64,000 nucleotides of DNA from positions 79,417-143,416 of the forward strand of contig NZ_JAQZSJ010000008.1 of the NCBI RefSeq assembly GCF_029360585.1. Direction: 5' to 3'. The notes below the pieces were generated by a model. It had not been told where the DNA came from. It saw only the letters and a program-made list of their open reading frames with translations, and did not search any database. The position numbers and the translations under genes are program-made. Every line of letters begins with the position of its first letter. Within the stretch, counting starts at the first letter, position 1. Source of the stretch: Cohnella caldifontis. Its GTDB lineage: Bacteria > Bacillota > Bacilli > Paenibacillales > Paenibacillaceae. Shown here in pieces: positions 17,175 to 25,228 of the stretch.

Positions 17175-18011
17175 TTAGGCCGACAGCTGTTTTTCCGTGT
17201 CGCGGATGATGGCGGCAACCCGCTCCTCGAGGGCGTATATTTTTTGCTGCCGGTCGACGATTTGCCGGGTCAACGCATTGACGGAAGCCAGGAATTCGCA
17301 GGCGGATTTCGCGTCGCGTTTGCCCAGCGACTTCGTGAACGCGTTCCAGACGGTTCGGCGGCCGTCGTTCGGCGCGCTCAGGGCGCTCTTCGACGCCCGG
17401 ATCTGGGCCAGGACCGGATCCGCCGCGGCTAACGAATTCCGCAGTTTCTTCATTTTGCCTTGGGCGGCTTTGCGGGCGGATTCGTACGCCGAGTTCTTGG
17501 CTTTGATTTCCTCCCGGGCCAAGTGGACCGGAATTTTCATGCCGTCCGCCTGCAGGCTTAAGACGGAGACGAGCGATTTGCTTTTGAGTTTCTTGGCCGT
17601 CTTGAGCTGCGCGTTTACGTTCTGATAAAGATCGAACAGCTTCTGGTGGCGTTTGCGGGTATCTTCGGCGTCTTTCTTCATCGCCGCTAGCTTCGCCGCG
17701 TCGACCTGCCGGATCCGCTGCCGAAGGCTCTCCATGCTCTTCGCGTTGCGGCTATGGGCCGCTGCGATCTTCTGCTCCCAGTCCAGGCTTTGCGTCTTCA
17801 AACGCAGATATTCCGCGTGTTGCGTCTTAAGCTTATCCGCAAGAGCCGCATCCGCCGAGGATACCGTCCCGTCGAATGCTTTCTGCTGGGTCGCGGTCAA
17901 TGCCGGAGCGGCGGCGGCTCCCGCCGGGAGCGCGGCCCCGGCCCACAGCGCGATGGCTGCGGCAAGCGCGGCGGCAATGGTCCGGCCGCGGATTCCCTTC
18001 CGAACGTTCAT
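17175..18011 (-). CDS. Secreted coiled-coil protein, function unknown
   Basis: A 278-residue protein. It has an Ala-rich signal peptide (about 1-34) and a mature part that is almost entirely charged helix and coiled coil, with many Lys, Ala, Gln and Arg and no Cys beyond an isolated one. No enzyme motif is visible. The ATG at 18011 has GGAGG six bases upstream. The promoter is unusually clear, and a complete intrinsic terminator lies between promoter and start codon (separate entries), so expression looks conditional. Possible roles are an envelope spacer, an adhesin accessory or a spore-surface protein. Confidence 0.75.
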   Translation of the reverse strand: MNVRKGIRGRTIAAALAAAIALWAGAALPAGAAAAPALTATQQKAFDGTVSSADAALADKLKTQHAEYLRLKTQSLDWEQKIAAAHSRNAKSMESLRQRIRQVDAAKLAAMKKDAEDTRKRHQKLFDLYQNVNAQLKTAKKLKSKSLVSVLSLQADGMKIPVHLAREEIKAKNSAYESARKAAQGKMKKLRNSLAAADPVLAQIRASKSALSAPNDGRRTVWNAFTKSLGKRDAKSACEFLASVNALTRQIVDRQQKIYALEERVAAIIRDTEKQLSA

Positions 18012-18040
18012 ATTCATCCTCCTCGTCTGACACGCGCCGC

Positions 18041-18092
18041 AAAAGAAAAAAAGCACCCGTTGGCGAGGAATGTTCCTCATCCGACGGGTGCT
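18041..18092 (-). terminator. Leader terminator (attenuator candidate) of the coiled-coil gene
   Basis: On the minus strand, AGCACCCGTCGG and CCAACGGGTGCT (18081-18092 and 18052-18063) form a 12-bp stem with one G-T pair. It encloses a second GAGGAA/TTCCTC stem and is followed by seven T and further T-rich sequence. It lies between the promoter at 18121-18150 and the start codon at 18011. Confidence 0.8.
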
Positions 18093-18120
18093 TCCCGAAC
18101 GCGCGTTTCCATTTTCGTCC

Positions 18121-18150
18121 AATATAACCCATGCCGATCCGGTCTGTCAA
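18121..18150 (-). promoter_or_regulatory. Sigma-A promoter of the coiled-coil gene
   Basis: Minus strand: TTGACA (18150-18145), a spacer of 17-18, then TTATAT/TATATT (18127-18121). The predicted RNA starts about 20 bases before the leader terminator. Confidence 0.75.
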
Positions 18151-18469
18151 GCGAACAACGCGTAGTTCCCCGGTCGGGGGATCCCGGATCCGGATTCGAA
18201 TTTTCCATACGCTCTATGAAATGTAATCGTTTAACAGCTTTATCAAAATAAATGAATGGTTTGGTCGGATCTACCCACGATCAGAAGCGGTCCCAATCAA
18301 TCCAATCTTCATTTTATGCTCCCTAAGGACTAGGAACATCATGGTCGTTTCCCGGGTATTCATACATATCGGAATGTTCGGAAAATTGATCGAAACGACG
18401 GATTTCGGGGAGATTCTTCCGCGTTTTATGATGAAATCACATCGAACCGGCGAACGTGACCGCTCCGCC

Positions 18470-18592
18470 GGATCTCGATAAAGGCAAACCCTGCGAAAGC
18501 AGGCGACGCAAAGCTACAGGGGCTAAGCGCGCGGATCATCGGACCGCGCGGACGCCAGCCAGCTGCCGAAAGATCCTGGGGGAGTTTTTTTT
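18470..18592 (+). ncRNA. Class I cyclic di-GMP riboswitch (GEMM-I) with downstream T-run
   Basis: GGATCT (18470-18475) pairs with AGATCC (18571-18576) as the closing stem P1. Inside are the conserved GGCAAACC, a CCTGC-GAAA-GCAGG hairpin with a GNRA tetraloop, GACGCAAAGC, the GGGGCTAAG turn, and the second arm ending GGACGCCAGCCAGCTGCCGAA. These are the hallmark positions of GEMM-I aptamers, including the J1/2 and P3 ligand-binding segments. Eight T (18585-18592) follow P1, suggesting control by transcription termination. The next genes encode DUF192 and the Tad pilus, so pilus expression is probably set by intracellular c-di-GMP. Confidence 0.93.
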
Positions 18593-18654
18593 GTGCCCTT
18601 CTTTCGGGAGAACCGAAACTCAGGCTGCAGTCGCGGAAGGGGGTGTGGGTCTTC

Positions 18655-19029
18655 ATGATGCTGGTGATCCGCGAAAGCGGCCGCCGGCTGGGGAATCGGA
18701 TCGGCCGGGCGGATACGTTCCTGCGCAGGTTTCGCGGCCTGATGCTGACGGATTCGCTGCCGGAGGGCGCGGGGCTGCATCTCGCGCCGTGCCGTGCCGT
18801 GCATTCTTTCCTGATGAAGTATCCGATCGACGTGCTTCATCTCGATTCGGACGGACGGATCGTCGGGATGGAACGGGAACTGAAACCGGGAAACCTGGGC
18901 GTATCGTTCCGGGGTACCCGCTCCGTCGTGGAGCTGCCGGCGGGCACGCTGGAACGGGCGGAAGTGCAGGTCGGACAAACCGCCGTATTCGAACCATCGG
19001 ATGAGGAAACGCCCAACACCCACATTTGA
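18655..19029 (+). CDS. DUF192 family protein
   Basis: A 124-residue single-domain DUF192 protein. The family shows as RFRGLMLTDSLPEGAGLHLAPC and FLMKYPIDVLHLDSDGRI. The usual secretion signal of many DUF192 proteins is absent, so it is probably cytosolic. It is the first gene after the c-di-GMP riboswitch and ends 13 bases before the Flp pilin. DUF192 genes often accompany Tad loci, which supports an accessory role in pilus assembly, but no activity is established. The frame is open from a GTG at 18643. ATG 18655 is about twelve bases after GGGGG. Confidence 0.8.
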   Translation: MMLVIRESGRRLGNRIGRADTFLRRFRGLMLTDSLPEGAGLHLAPCRAVHSFLMKYPIDVLHLDSDGRIVGMERELKPGNLGVSFRGTRSVVELPAGTLERAEVQVGQTAVFEPSDEETPNTHI

Positions 19030-19042
19030 GGAGGAACCGAAA

Positions 19043-19255
19043 ATGATGAACAAACTGGCTGGACTGATCAAGGAAGAGCAAGGACAAGGCATGACGGAGT
19101 ACGGCTTGGTGCTGGGGCTGATCGCCGTGGCGGTCGTGGCTGCTCTGGTGCTGCTGCGCGGGCATATCATTTCCCTGTTCAACAACGCCGAAAAAACGGT
19201 CGGCGACGGCGTGACGCAGATGGGCACGACCCCGTCCCCGTCCCCGGCGCCGTGA
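19043..19255 (+). CDS. flp: Flp-type pilin (Tad pilus major subunit)
   Basis: A 70-residue prepilin. A short basic leader ends at G14, followed by QGMTEYGL. The Glu-Tyr pair at +5/+6 is the Flp hallmark, placing cleavage between G14 and Q15. One hydrophobic helix of about 22 residues (21-43) forms the pilus core, and the end is a short Pro/Ser tail. It is the product expected to be cut by the TadV-type peptidase encoded 150 bases downstream. AGGAGGA lies about seven bases before the ATG. A terminator-like hairpin directly after the gene would raise its transcript over the assembly genes. Confidence 0.92.
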   Translation: MMNKLAGLIKEEQGQGMTEYGLVLGLIAVAVVAALVLLRGHIISLFNNAEKTVGDGVTQMGTTPSPSPAP

Positions 19256-19285
19256 GGATCGGAAAGCGCGAATAGAGAAAAACAG

Positions 19286-19318
19286 AGCCATACGTGATCC
19301 GCGTATGGCTTTGCTTTT
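19286..19318 (+). terminator. Partial terminator between the pilin and assembly genes
   Basis: AGCCATACG (19286-19294) and CGTATGGCT (19302-19310) are perfect complements, followed by TTGCTTTT. The tad genes resume at 19406 on the same strand, so this probably allows read-through and sets stoichiometry. A second stem, GGAGAGTTCGAC with GTCGATCTCC, lies at about 19359-19386. Confidence 0.7.
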
Positions 19319-19405
19319 CCGTCAGGGACGCTTGCGGCCCATGCCGCCTCGGGCGTAAGGGGAGAGTTCGACTCCGTCGATCTCCCGATTACAGGAGGGA
19401 TTCCT

Positions 19406-19921
19406 GTGTGGATGAATGCCGTTCTGTTGTCGGTGTCGGCGATATGCGCCGCCACCGATTTGAAAAGCCGTAAAATTTACAACGCCGTCGTATTTCCCGC
19501 GCTCGCTGCCGCCTTGATCCTCCGGGTCGCCTTGGGAGGCTGGCCGGAACTGGCGGACGGGCTGCTCGGATTCGCCGCCGGGTTGGGCATCCTGCTGATC
19601 CCGTATTTGCTCGGGGGAATGGGCGCGGGGGACGTGAAGCTGCTGGCGGTGGTGGGGGCCTTGAAGGGCGCGGCATTCGTGCTTGCGGCGTCCTTCTGCA
19701 TGGCGGCGATCGGCGCCGTGCTGGCGCTGGGCGTCATGCTGCGCTACGGGGGGGTGCGGTCCCGGATCCGTCAGTGGGGGTTATGGCTCTTGTGCCTGCG
19801 CTTGAGAATATGGCCGAGCCCGAGCCGCGGGGCCGCCGAGGCGGTCACGTATCCGTACGGCGTGGCGATTGCGGGAGGGGCGGTCTTATGTTGGGCGCTG
19901 GAAGGATGGGGAGCGGCATGA
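19406..19921 (+). CDS. tadV: Tad prepilin peptidase (TadV/CpaA, A24 family)
   Basis: A 171-residue polytopic aspartic peptidase. The two catalytic aspartates are D18 (AATDLKSRKI) and D76 (GAGDVKLL). It lacks the methyltransferase domain of PilD, as usual for CpaA/TadV. It cleaves the Flp leader at the cytoplasmic face of the membrane. Start: GTG 19406, seven bases after AGGAGGG. An ATG six bases later is too far from it. The stop overlaps the ATG of the TadE-like gene. Confidence 0.9.
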   Translation: MWMNAVLLSVSAICAATDLKSRKIYNAVVFPALAAALILRVALGGWPELADGLLGFAAGLGILLIPYLLGGMGAGDVKLLAVVGALKGAAFVLAASFCMAAIGAVLALGVMLRYGGVRSRIRQWGLWLLCLRLRIWPSPSRGAAEAVTYPYGVAIAGGAVLCWALEGWGAA

Positions 19922-20298
19922 TCCGGGAGCAGAAAGGGCAGTCGCTCGTGGAATTCGCCCTGCTGCTTCCGCTGCTACTGCTGCTGATCTGCGGGATCGT
20001 CGATTTGGGGCGGCTTCTGTTCGCCTTCGTCAGCCTGAACATGACGGCGCAGGAGGCGGTGCGGCTCGGCGGTCTGGGGCGCACCGACGCCGCGATCGTC
20101 AGCTACGCCCGAAGCCATGTCCGGGTGGGCAGCTCCTCGACGCTCGACGTCACGATCTCGCCTCGGGACACGCAGCGGAAATCCGGCCAGGACGTGACCG
20201 TCAAGCTGACGTACGCCTTGCCCCTGATCACCCCGGTTATCGGGCAAATCCTGCCGGCTCCGGTCCTTTCGGCGGACTCGACGATTCGGGTGGAATAG
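19918..20298 (+). CDS. tadE: TadE-like pseudopilin
   Basis: A 126-residue protein that opens with the TadE-like leader and helix (REQKGQSLVEFALLLPLLLL), with Glu at the position used by prepilin peptidase substrates. One N-terminal membrane helix is followed by a small extracytoplasmic domain. TadE proteins are minor pilins of Tad systems. It overlaps tadV by four bases (ATGA). The frame is open upstream, but the overlap start is the natural one. Confidence 0.88.
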   Translation: MIREQKGQSLVEFALLLPLLLLLICGIVDLGRLLFAFVSLNMTAQEAVRLGGLGRTDAAIVSYARSHVRVGSSSTLDVTISPRDTQRKSGQDVTVKLTYALPLITPVIGQILPAPVLSADSTIRVE

Positions 20299-20310
20299 GA
20301 GGGAACGCGG

Positions 20311-21228
20311 TTGAAACGATTCGCGGCAGCCTGGCTGCGCGACGAGCGCGGCAACGCGGCCGTACTCGTCGGTCTGGCCCTCCTGCTGATGCTGACGGCA
20401 ACGGGCCTGGTCATGGACGGAGGCGCAATGTACGCCGCCAAAAGCCATCTCCAGAAAGCCGCCAACGCGGCGGCGCTTTCCGGGGCCCAGGAGTTGACCG
20501 GCGAAGAGACGGACGTTCGTTCCGTCGTGGAAGAAATTTTGGCGAAACATGGGGAGCAAGCCGACTTAACCATGGAAGACGTGAAGATGGGGGACTCGCT
20601 TCGCGTTCATTTGCGCAAGAAGGTCCCGCTGGGGTTCAGCCGGCTTCTGGGCAAGGAAGAGGCCACGGTGGAAGCGGAAGCCGCGGCCCGGATCTCCCCG
20701 ATGGGCTCGGCAGAAGGAGTGGCGCCCCTCGGAATCGACGAGTCGATTCCGCTCGAGTTCAACAAGACGTACAAGCTCAAAGTCGACAGTTCCGGCGTGG
20801 AAGCCGGCTATTTCGGCGTCCTGGCCCTTGGCGGTCCCGGCGCTTCGACGTACGAGAGCAACCTGAGATACGGATACCAGAGCGAAATCAAACTCGGCGA
20901 CATCATCGACACGCAAACGGGGAATATCGCCGGCAAGACGCGGGACGGCATCCAGTGGAGAATCGATTCGGATCCTTATCCGTCGGGGGATTATTCCCAC
21001 CGGGACTCCCCTCGGGTCATCCTCATTCCCGTTTACCGACCGTATAATCAAACTTCCAACCAGCTGAAGCAAATCCAAGTGACCGGTTTCGCCTATTTCT
21101 ACATCGCGGAGCCCATGTCGAGCAAAGACACGTCCATCACGGGCATGTTCATCGAGCGGACGGGAACGGGATACGCGCAGCCGGGAGCCGACGTCAAAGG
21201 CGCCTACGCGATCCGGTTGATCGAATAA
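20311..21228 (+). CDS. tadG: TadG-like pilus assembly protein
   Basis: A 305-residue protein with an N-terminal TadG-like segment (RDERGNAAVLVGLALLLML) containing the membrane helix. The QKAANAAALSGAQEL stretch is typical of TadG-like N-terminal domains. The rest is an extracytoplasmic region without a recognisable von Willebrand factor domain. It is shorter than proteobacterial TadG. Start: TTG at 20311 seven bases after GGAGGG. It is part of the tad operon between TadE and CpaB. Confidence 0.82.
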   Translation: MKRFAAAWLRDERGNAAVLVGLALLLMLTATGLVMDGGAMYAAKSHLQKAANAAALSGAQELTGEETDVRSVVEEILAKHGEQADLTMEDVKMGDSLRVHLRKKVPLGFSRLLGKEEATVEAEAAARISPMGSAEGVAPLGIDESIPLEFNKTYKLKVDSSGVEAGYFGVLALGGPGASTYESNLRYGYQSEIKLGDIIDTQTGNIAGKTRDGIQWRIDSDPYPSGDYSHRDSPRVILIPVYRPYNQTSNQLKQIQVTGFAYFYIAEPMSSKDTSITGMFIERTGTGYAQPGADVKGAYAIRLIE

Positions 21229-21266
21229 CCAGGCCGATACCATAACGGGCAGGACGGGTGAAACCG

Positions 21267-21947
21267 ATGAGATCCAAATTGATACTGCTGGCCGCTCTCC
21301 TGATGGGGATCGCCACGACGGTGCTGTTTTTCGACTACATGAAAAAATACGACGCCGCGGCCGCCGCGAGCGAGACGTTCGTTCAGGTAGCGGCGGCGAA
21401 GCAGGAGATCAAGGAAAACACGAAAATCACGGGCGACATGCTGCTAATCGTCCGGATTCCGGCCAATGCCGTGCATCCTTCGACCATCAAGGATCCCGCC
21501 TTGGCGGCGGGCAAACTGGCGGCCAGCGATCTGGCGGCCGGCGAGGTGCTGCTCGCGAATCACTTGAAAGACCAGAAAGAAGAAGCGATGTTCGTCTCCA
21601 AGAAAATCCGGGAAGGCTACCGGGCCGTCTCCCTCGGCGTCAACCTCGTGCAGTCGGTGTCCAACTTGATCGAACCGGACGATTACGTCGATCTCGTGAC
21701 CACGGAGTCGAACAAGGAAAGCGGAACGACCGAGTCCCGGATCCTGCTCGAGAACGTTCGGGTGCTGGCGATCGGCCGCCGGATGGTGGAAGCGGACGCA
21801 ACGACCCCGTACGTGGAATACGCGTCCGTCACCTTGGAAGTCAAACCGGAAGACGGCGTGAAGGTGGTCAATTCCGATGAGAAAGGGCCGGTCAGCCTCA
21901 TGCTGCACAGCCGTATCGTGCAGGAGGACGGAGGGAGCGAGCCATGA
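21267..21947 (+). CDS. cpaB: CpaB/RcpC-type Flp pilus assembly protein
   Basis: A 226-residue protein with an N-terminal membrane helix (about 3-22), a SAF domain (about 35-110, VQVAAAKQEIKENTKI then RIPANAV) and a C-terminal RcpC-like domain. Homologues act in the periplasm or cell-wall space during Tad pilus assembly, possibly binding glycan. No secretin gene is present, as expected in a Gram-positive. The GTG at 21258 is an alternative start, but ATG 21267 sits five bases after GGTGA. The end overlaps tadZ by four bases. Confidence 0.88.
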   Translation: MRSKLILLAALLMGIATTVLFFDYMKKYDAAAAASETFVQVAAAKQEIKENTKITGDMLLIVRIPANAVHPSTIKDPALAAGKLAASDLAAGEVLLANHLKDQKEEAMFVSKKIREGYRAVSLGVNLVQSVSNLIEPDDYVDLVTTESNKESGTTESRILLENVRVLAIGRRMVEADATTPYVEYASVTLEVKPEDGVKVVNSDEKGPVSLMLHSRIVQEDGGSEP

Positions 21948-22798
21948 GCGAAGCGCGCCTTCCGGAGGGGAGCGGATCGGCCCCCAAGCGCGGGGAAATG
22001 ATCGCCGTCTGCAGCGCGAAAGGCGGCATCGGCCGCACGATCATGGCCGTCAACCTGGCCGTCGCCCTGACGAAGAAGAACGTGCAGGTCGGCCTGCTCG
22101 ACGGCAATTTCCAGTTCGGGGACGTCGCGCTGGCCTTGGACCTGCATCCGACCTTCACGATCAAGGACGTGGTAGAGAGCTTGGGCGAGATGGACCGTTA
22201 CGCGCTGAGCGGCTTCCTGATCCATCACGGGAGCGGGGTGAAGACGCTCGCGGCGCCGGAGCGGCCCGAGTACGCGGATCTCGTGACGCCCGCGGTGATC
22301 GAGAAGGTATGCGACCTGTTGATGGCCCAGACCGATTACCTGGTCGTCGATACCGGCCCCGGGCTGCAGGAGCAGACGCTCCAGTTCATCGAGAAGGCGG
22401 ACCAGATTTTCGTGCTGACCACGCTGGAGATGAGCGCCATCAAGAACACGAAGCTGATGCTCGAGACGCTGGAGGTGCTCGGCTACCGGCACAAGACGCA
22501 GCTGGTCGTCAACCGGGCGACGATGGACAGCGTCATCAAGGCCGGCGACGTGCCCGACATTCTGGGCTATGAGACGTCCCTGTTCGTGCCGAACGAATGG
22601 CAGCTGGCCACGCAGTCGCTCAACACCGGCATCCCGTTCGTCCAGAACCAGGCCAAGACCGAGCTGGCCAAAGCGCTGTTCAAATGGGCCGAGCAGCTCG
22701 TCATCCGGCGGGAAATCTCGGTATTCAAGCCCAAGTCGGGCTCATTCCTGCAGTCATTGCTGCACAAGACGTCGAAAAACATCACATCGCTTTTCTAG
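21944..22798 (+). CDS. tadZ: TadZ/CpaE-type MinD-like ATPase
   Basis: A 284-residue ParA/MinD-like ATPase without the N-terminal receiver-like domain common in proteobacterial TadZ. The deviant Walker A reads AKGGIGRT (25-32), with Arg31 in place of the canonical P-loop Lys. The signature Lys26 is kept. Other ATPase features are LLDGNFQFGDV and VVDTGPGLQEQ. TadZ localises the secretion ATPase at the pole or envelope. Arg for Lys may weaken nucleotide hydrolysis, favouring a scaffold role. It overlaps cpaB by four bases. Confidence 0.88.
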   Translation: MSEARLPEGSGSAPKRGEMIAVCSAKGGIGRTIMAVNLAVALTKKNVQVGLLDGNFQFGDVALALDLHPTFTIKDVVESLGEMDRYALSGFLIHHGSGVKTLAAPERPEYADLVTPAVIEKVCDLLMAQTDYLVVDTGPGLQEQTLQFIEKADQIFVLTTLEMSAIKNTKLMLETLEVLGYRHKTQLVVNRATMDSVIKAGDVPDILGYETSLFVPNEWQLATQSLNTGIPFVQNQAKTELAKALFKWAEQLVIRREISVFKPKSGSFLQSLLHKTSKNITSLF

Positions 22799-22810
22799 GG
22801 AGGCCCTGCC

Positions 22811-24250
22811 ATGAGTCTGCTGGACAAAATCCAAGCCCGGGCCGGCCATGAGCCGCCGGAGACGGCCGCCTCTGCCGCCGCGGGCGCCGCCGAACCGGAG
22901 GAAGCGGCGCGGCAGGCGAAGCCGAAGAAGGACCTGCTGACGGCGTTCCGCCACATCCGCGGGCACGACGCCAAGGCGAAAGCCCATTCGGCTCCGCTGT
23001 CCAAGCACCAGGAATTGAAGAACAAGCTGCATAAGCAGATTTTGAACGATTTGAAGGACGAGCCCGTCGAGAACATCCTGCCGAAAATCGACGCGATGGC
23101 CGTGCAGATCATCCAGGAGGACGAGTCGCTCCGCGGCAAAGTGGACCGCAAGAAAGCGGTCGAAGAACTGATTCACGAACTGACGGGATACGGGCCGATC
23201 AACCCGCTGCTGCTCGACGAGGAAATCAGCGAGGTGATGGTGAACGGTCCGCACCAGGTGTACGTCGAACGAGGCGGACGGCTGGAGCTGACGCATGTCC
23301 AGTTCCGCGACGACGAGCACGTCATGAACATCATCGACAAAATCGTGTCGCCGATCGGACGCCGCGTGGACGAGAGCAGCCCGATGGTGGACGCGCGGCT
23401 GCCCGACGGGTCGCGGGTGAACGTCATCATCCCGCCGCTGTCGCTCAAAGGCCCGTCCATCACGATCCGGAAATTTTCCAAAGACCCGTTCACGATCGAC
23501 GATCTGATCGGCTTCGGGACGCTGACGCGTGACATGGCCATTTTCCTCGAAGCCTGCGTGAAAGCCCGCTTGAACATTTTCGTCTCGGGGGGCACCGGGT
23601 CGGGCAAAACGACCACGCTCAACGTGCTGTCCTCGTTCATTCCGAGCGACGAGCGCATCGTGACGATCGAGGACGCGGCGGAGCTGCAGCTGTGGCAGGA
23701 GCACGTCGTATCGCTGGAATCCAGGCCGCCGAACATCGAAGGACGGGGCGCGGTCACGATCCGCGACCTCGTGCGCAACTCCCTGCGGATGCGGCCGGAG
23801 CGCATCGTGATCGGGGAGGTGCGGGGCGGCGAGGCGCTCGACATGCTGCAGGCGATGAACACGGGCCACGACGGCTCGCTCGCCACGGGCCACTCCAACA
23901 GCCCGCGCGACATGATCGCCCGTCTCGAGACGATGGTGCTCATGGCCGGCATCGAGTTGCCGGTCAAGGCGATCCGCGAACAGATCGCGGGCGCCGTCGA
24001 TTTGATCATCCAGCAGTCGAGGCTGCGGGACGGCTCGCGCAAAATCACGAACATTACGGAAGTGCAGGGTATGGAGGGGGACGTGATCGTGCTGCAGGAT
24101 ATTTTCTCGTTCCGGCAGACAGGGGTGGACGAGGCGGGCCGGATCGCCGGCAAGCTCGTGCCGACGGGCGTGCGGCCCCGGTTCTACGAGCGGCTGGAAA
24201 CGTCCGGCATCCACATCCCCGCCTCCGTGTTCATCGAGGAGGAGGGTTGA
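22811..24250 (+). CDS. tadA: TadA/CpaF secretion ATPase
   Basis: A 479-residue type II/IV secretion ATPase that powers Flp pilus assembly. The N-terminal about 60 residues are a low-complexity Ala/Glu/Pro linker. The catalytic half carries Walker A SGGTGSGKTTT at about 257-267, the Asp box around TIEDAAELQL, Walker B RIVIGEVRG at about 332-340 and the His box TGHDGSLATGHSNSP. All key residues look intact. Start: ATG 22811 twelve bases after tadZ, with GGGAGG upstream. Confidence 0.95.
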   Translation: MSLLDKIQARAGHEPPETAASAAAGAAEPEEAARQAKPKKDLLTAFRHIRGHDAKAKAHSAPLSKHQELKNKLHKQILNDLKDEPVENILPKIDAMAVQIIQEDESLRGKVDRKKAVEELIHELTGYGPINPLLLDEEISEVMVNGPHQVYVERGGRLELTHVQFRDDEHVMNIIDKIVSPIGRRVDESSPMVDARLPDGSRVNVIIPPLSLKGPSITIRKFSKDPFTIDDLIGFGTLTRDMAIFLEACVKARLNIFVSGGTGSGKTTTLNVLSSFIPSDERIVTIEDAAELQLWQEHVVSLESRPPNIEGRGAVTIRDLVRNSLRMRPERIVIGEVRGGEALDMLQAMNTGHDGSLATGHSNSPRDMIARLETMVLMAGIELPVKAIREQIAGAVDLIIQQSRLRDGSRKITNITEVQGMEGDVIVLQDIFSFRQTGVDEAGRIAGKLVPTGVRPRFYERLETSGIHIPASVFIEEEG

Positions 24251-24254
24251 GCCC

Positions 24255-25226
24255 GTGACCTTGATGACCTGGGTGATGACCGGGATGGTCCTGGCGAGCG
24301 CCTTCCTGCTGTTTGCGGCGGTGCTCGGCCTGCTGTTCCAGTCGGACAAGCGGATGGAAAAACGGATGAAACGGTTCCTCGCGCTGAACGACAGGCAGAA
24401 ACTGGGACGCAAGAAGCTCGATTGGCTCGTGCAGCTGCGATTGTACAAGCAAGCCGTGCGGGAGAAGGTGCTGACGAAAAAACGGAGCGGGCGGCTGGAG
24501 AAAATGCTGAGCTTGTCCGGAGTTCCGCTGAAACCCGAAGAGTACGTGCTGTTCCAGTGGATCTGCACCGCGCTCGGCGCCGGCTTGTTTTATCTGATCT
24601 CGGACGAAGCGCTGCTGCTCGCGCTGGGGGCGGCGGCCGGATTCGCGTTTCCGCGCCTATGGATCGACCGGAAGCGGAAAGCGCGGATGAAGGCGTTCGA
24701 AGAGGGGTTGCTGGACATGCTCACGACGATCATCGGATCCTTGCGGGCCGGGTTCAGCTTCGCCCAGGCGCTTCGGACGGTGGCCGACGAGTCGGAAGGC
24801 CCGATCCGCGAGGAAGCCGAAACGGTGCTTAAAGACATGCAGTACGGCGCGACGATGGAGGACGCGCTGGGGGAATGGAAGGAACGGATGCCCAGCGAGG
24901 ATTTGAACCTGATGATCCAGGCGATCCTGATCCAGCGGCAGATCGGCGGCAACCTGGCGGTCGTGCTGGAGACGATCGTGCAGACGATCCGCGACCGCGC
25001 CCGCATCCAGCGGCAGGTGTCGACGCTTACCGCCCAGGGAAGAATGTCGGGCACCGTCATCGGCCTGCTGCCGTTCGCGCTGGCGATCATCCTGTATTTC
25101 ATCGAGCCCAAGTATATCGGCACCTTGTTCCATAACCCGATCGGCATCGGCATGGTGGCCGGCGGGCTCTTCTCCGGCTTCATCGGGTTCCTGCTGATCC
25201 GCAAAATCACGACGATCGAGGTGTGA
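24255..25226 (+). CDS. tadB: TadB inner-membrane platform protein
   Basis: A 323-residue type II secretion F-domain protein with four predicted membrane helices (about 5-25, 95-135, 265-285, 295-315) around a cytosolic helical F domain (GSLRAGFSFAQALRTVADE). TadB and TadC pair to form the membrane platform that couples TadA to pilin insertion. Start: GTG 24255 after GGAGGG at about ten bases. An in-frame ATG three codons on is possible. It overlaps the next frame by a few bases. Confidence 0.9.
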   Translation: MTLMTWVMTGMVLASAFLLFAAVLGLLFQSDKRMEKRMKRFLALNDRQKLGRKKLDWLVQLRLYKQAVREKVLTKKRSGRLEKMLSLSGVPLKPEEYVLFQWICTALGAGLFYLISDEALLLALGAAAGFAFPRLWIDRKRKARMKAFEEGLLDMLTTIIGSLRAGFSFAQALRTVADESEGPIREEAETVLKDMQYGATMEDALGEWKERMPSEDLNLMIQAILIQRQIGGNLAVVLETIVQTIRDRARIQRQVSTLTAQGRMSGTVIGLLPFALAIILYFIEPKYIGTLFHNPIGIGMVAGGLFSGFIGFLLIRKITTIEV

Positions 25227-25228
25227 GC

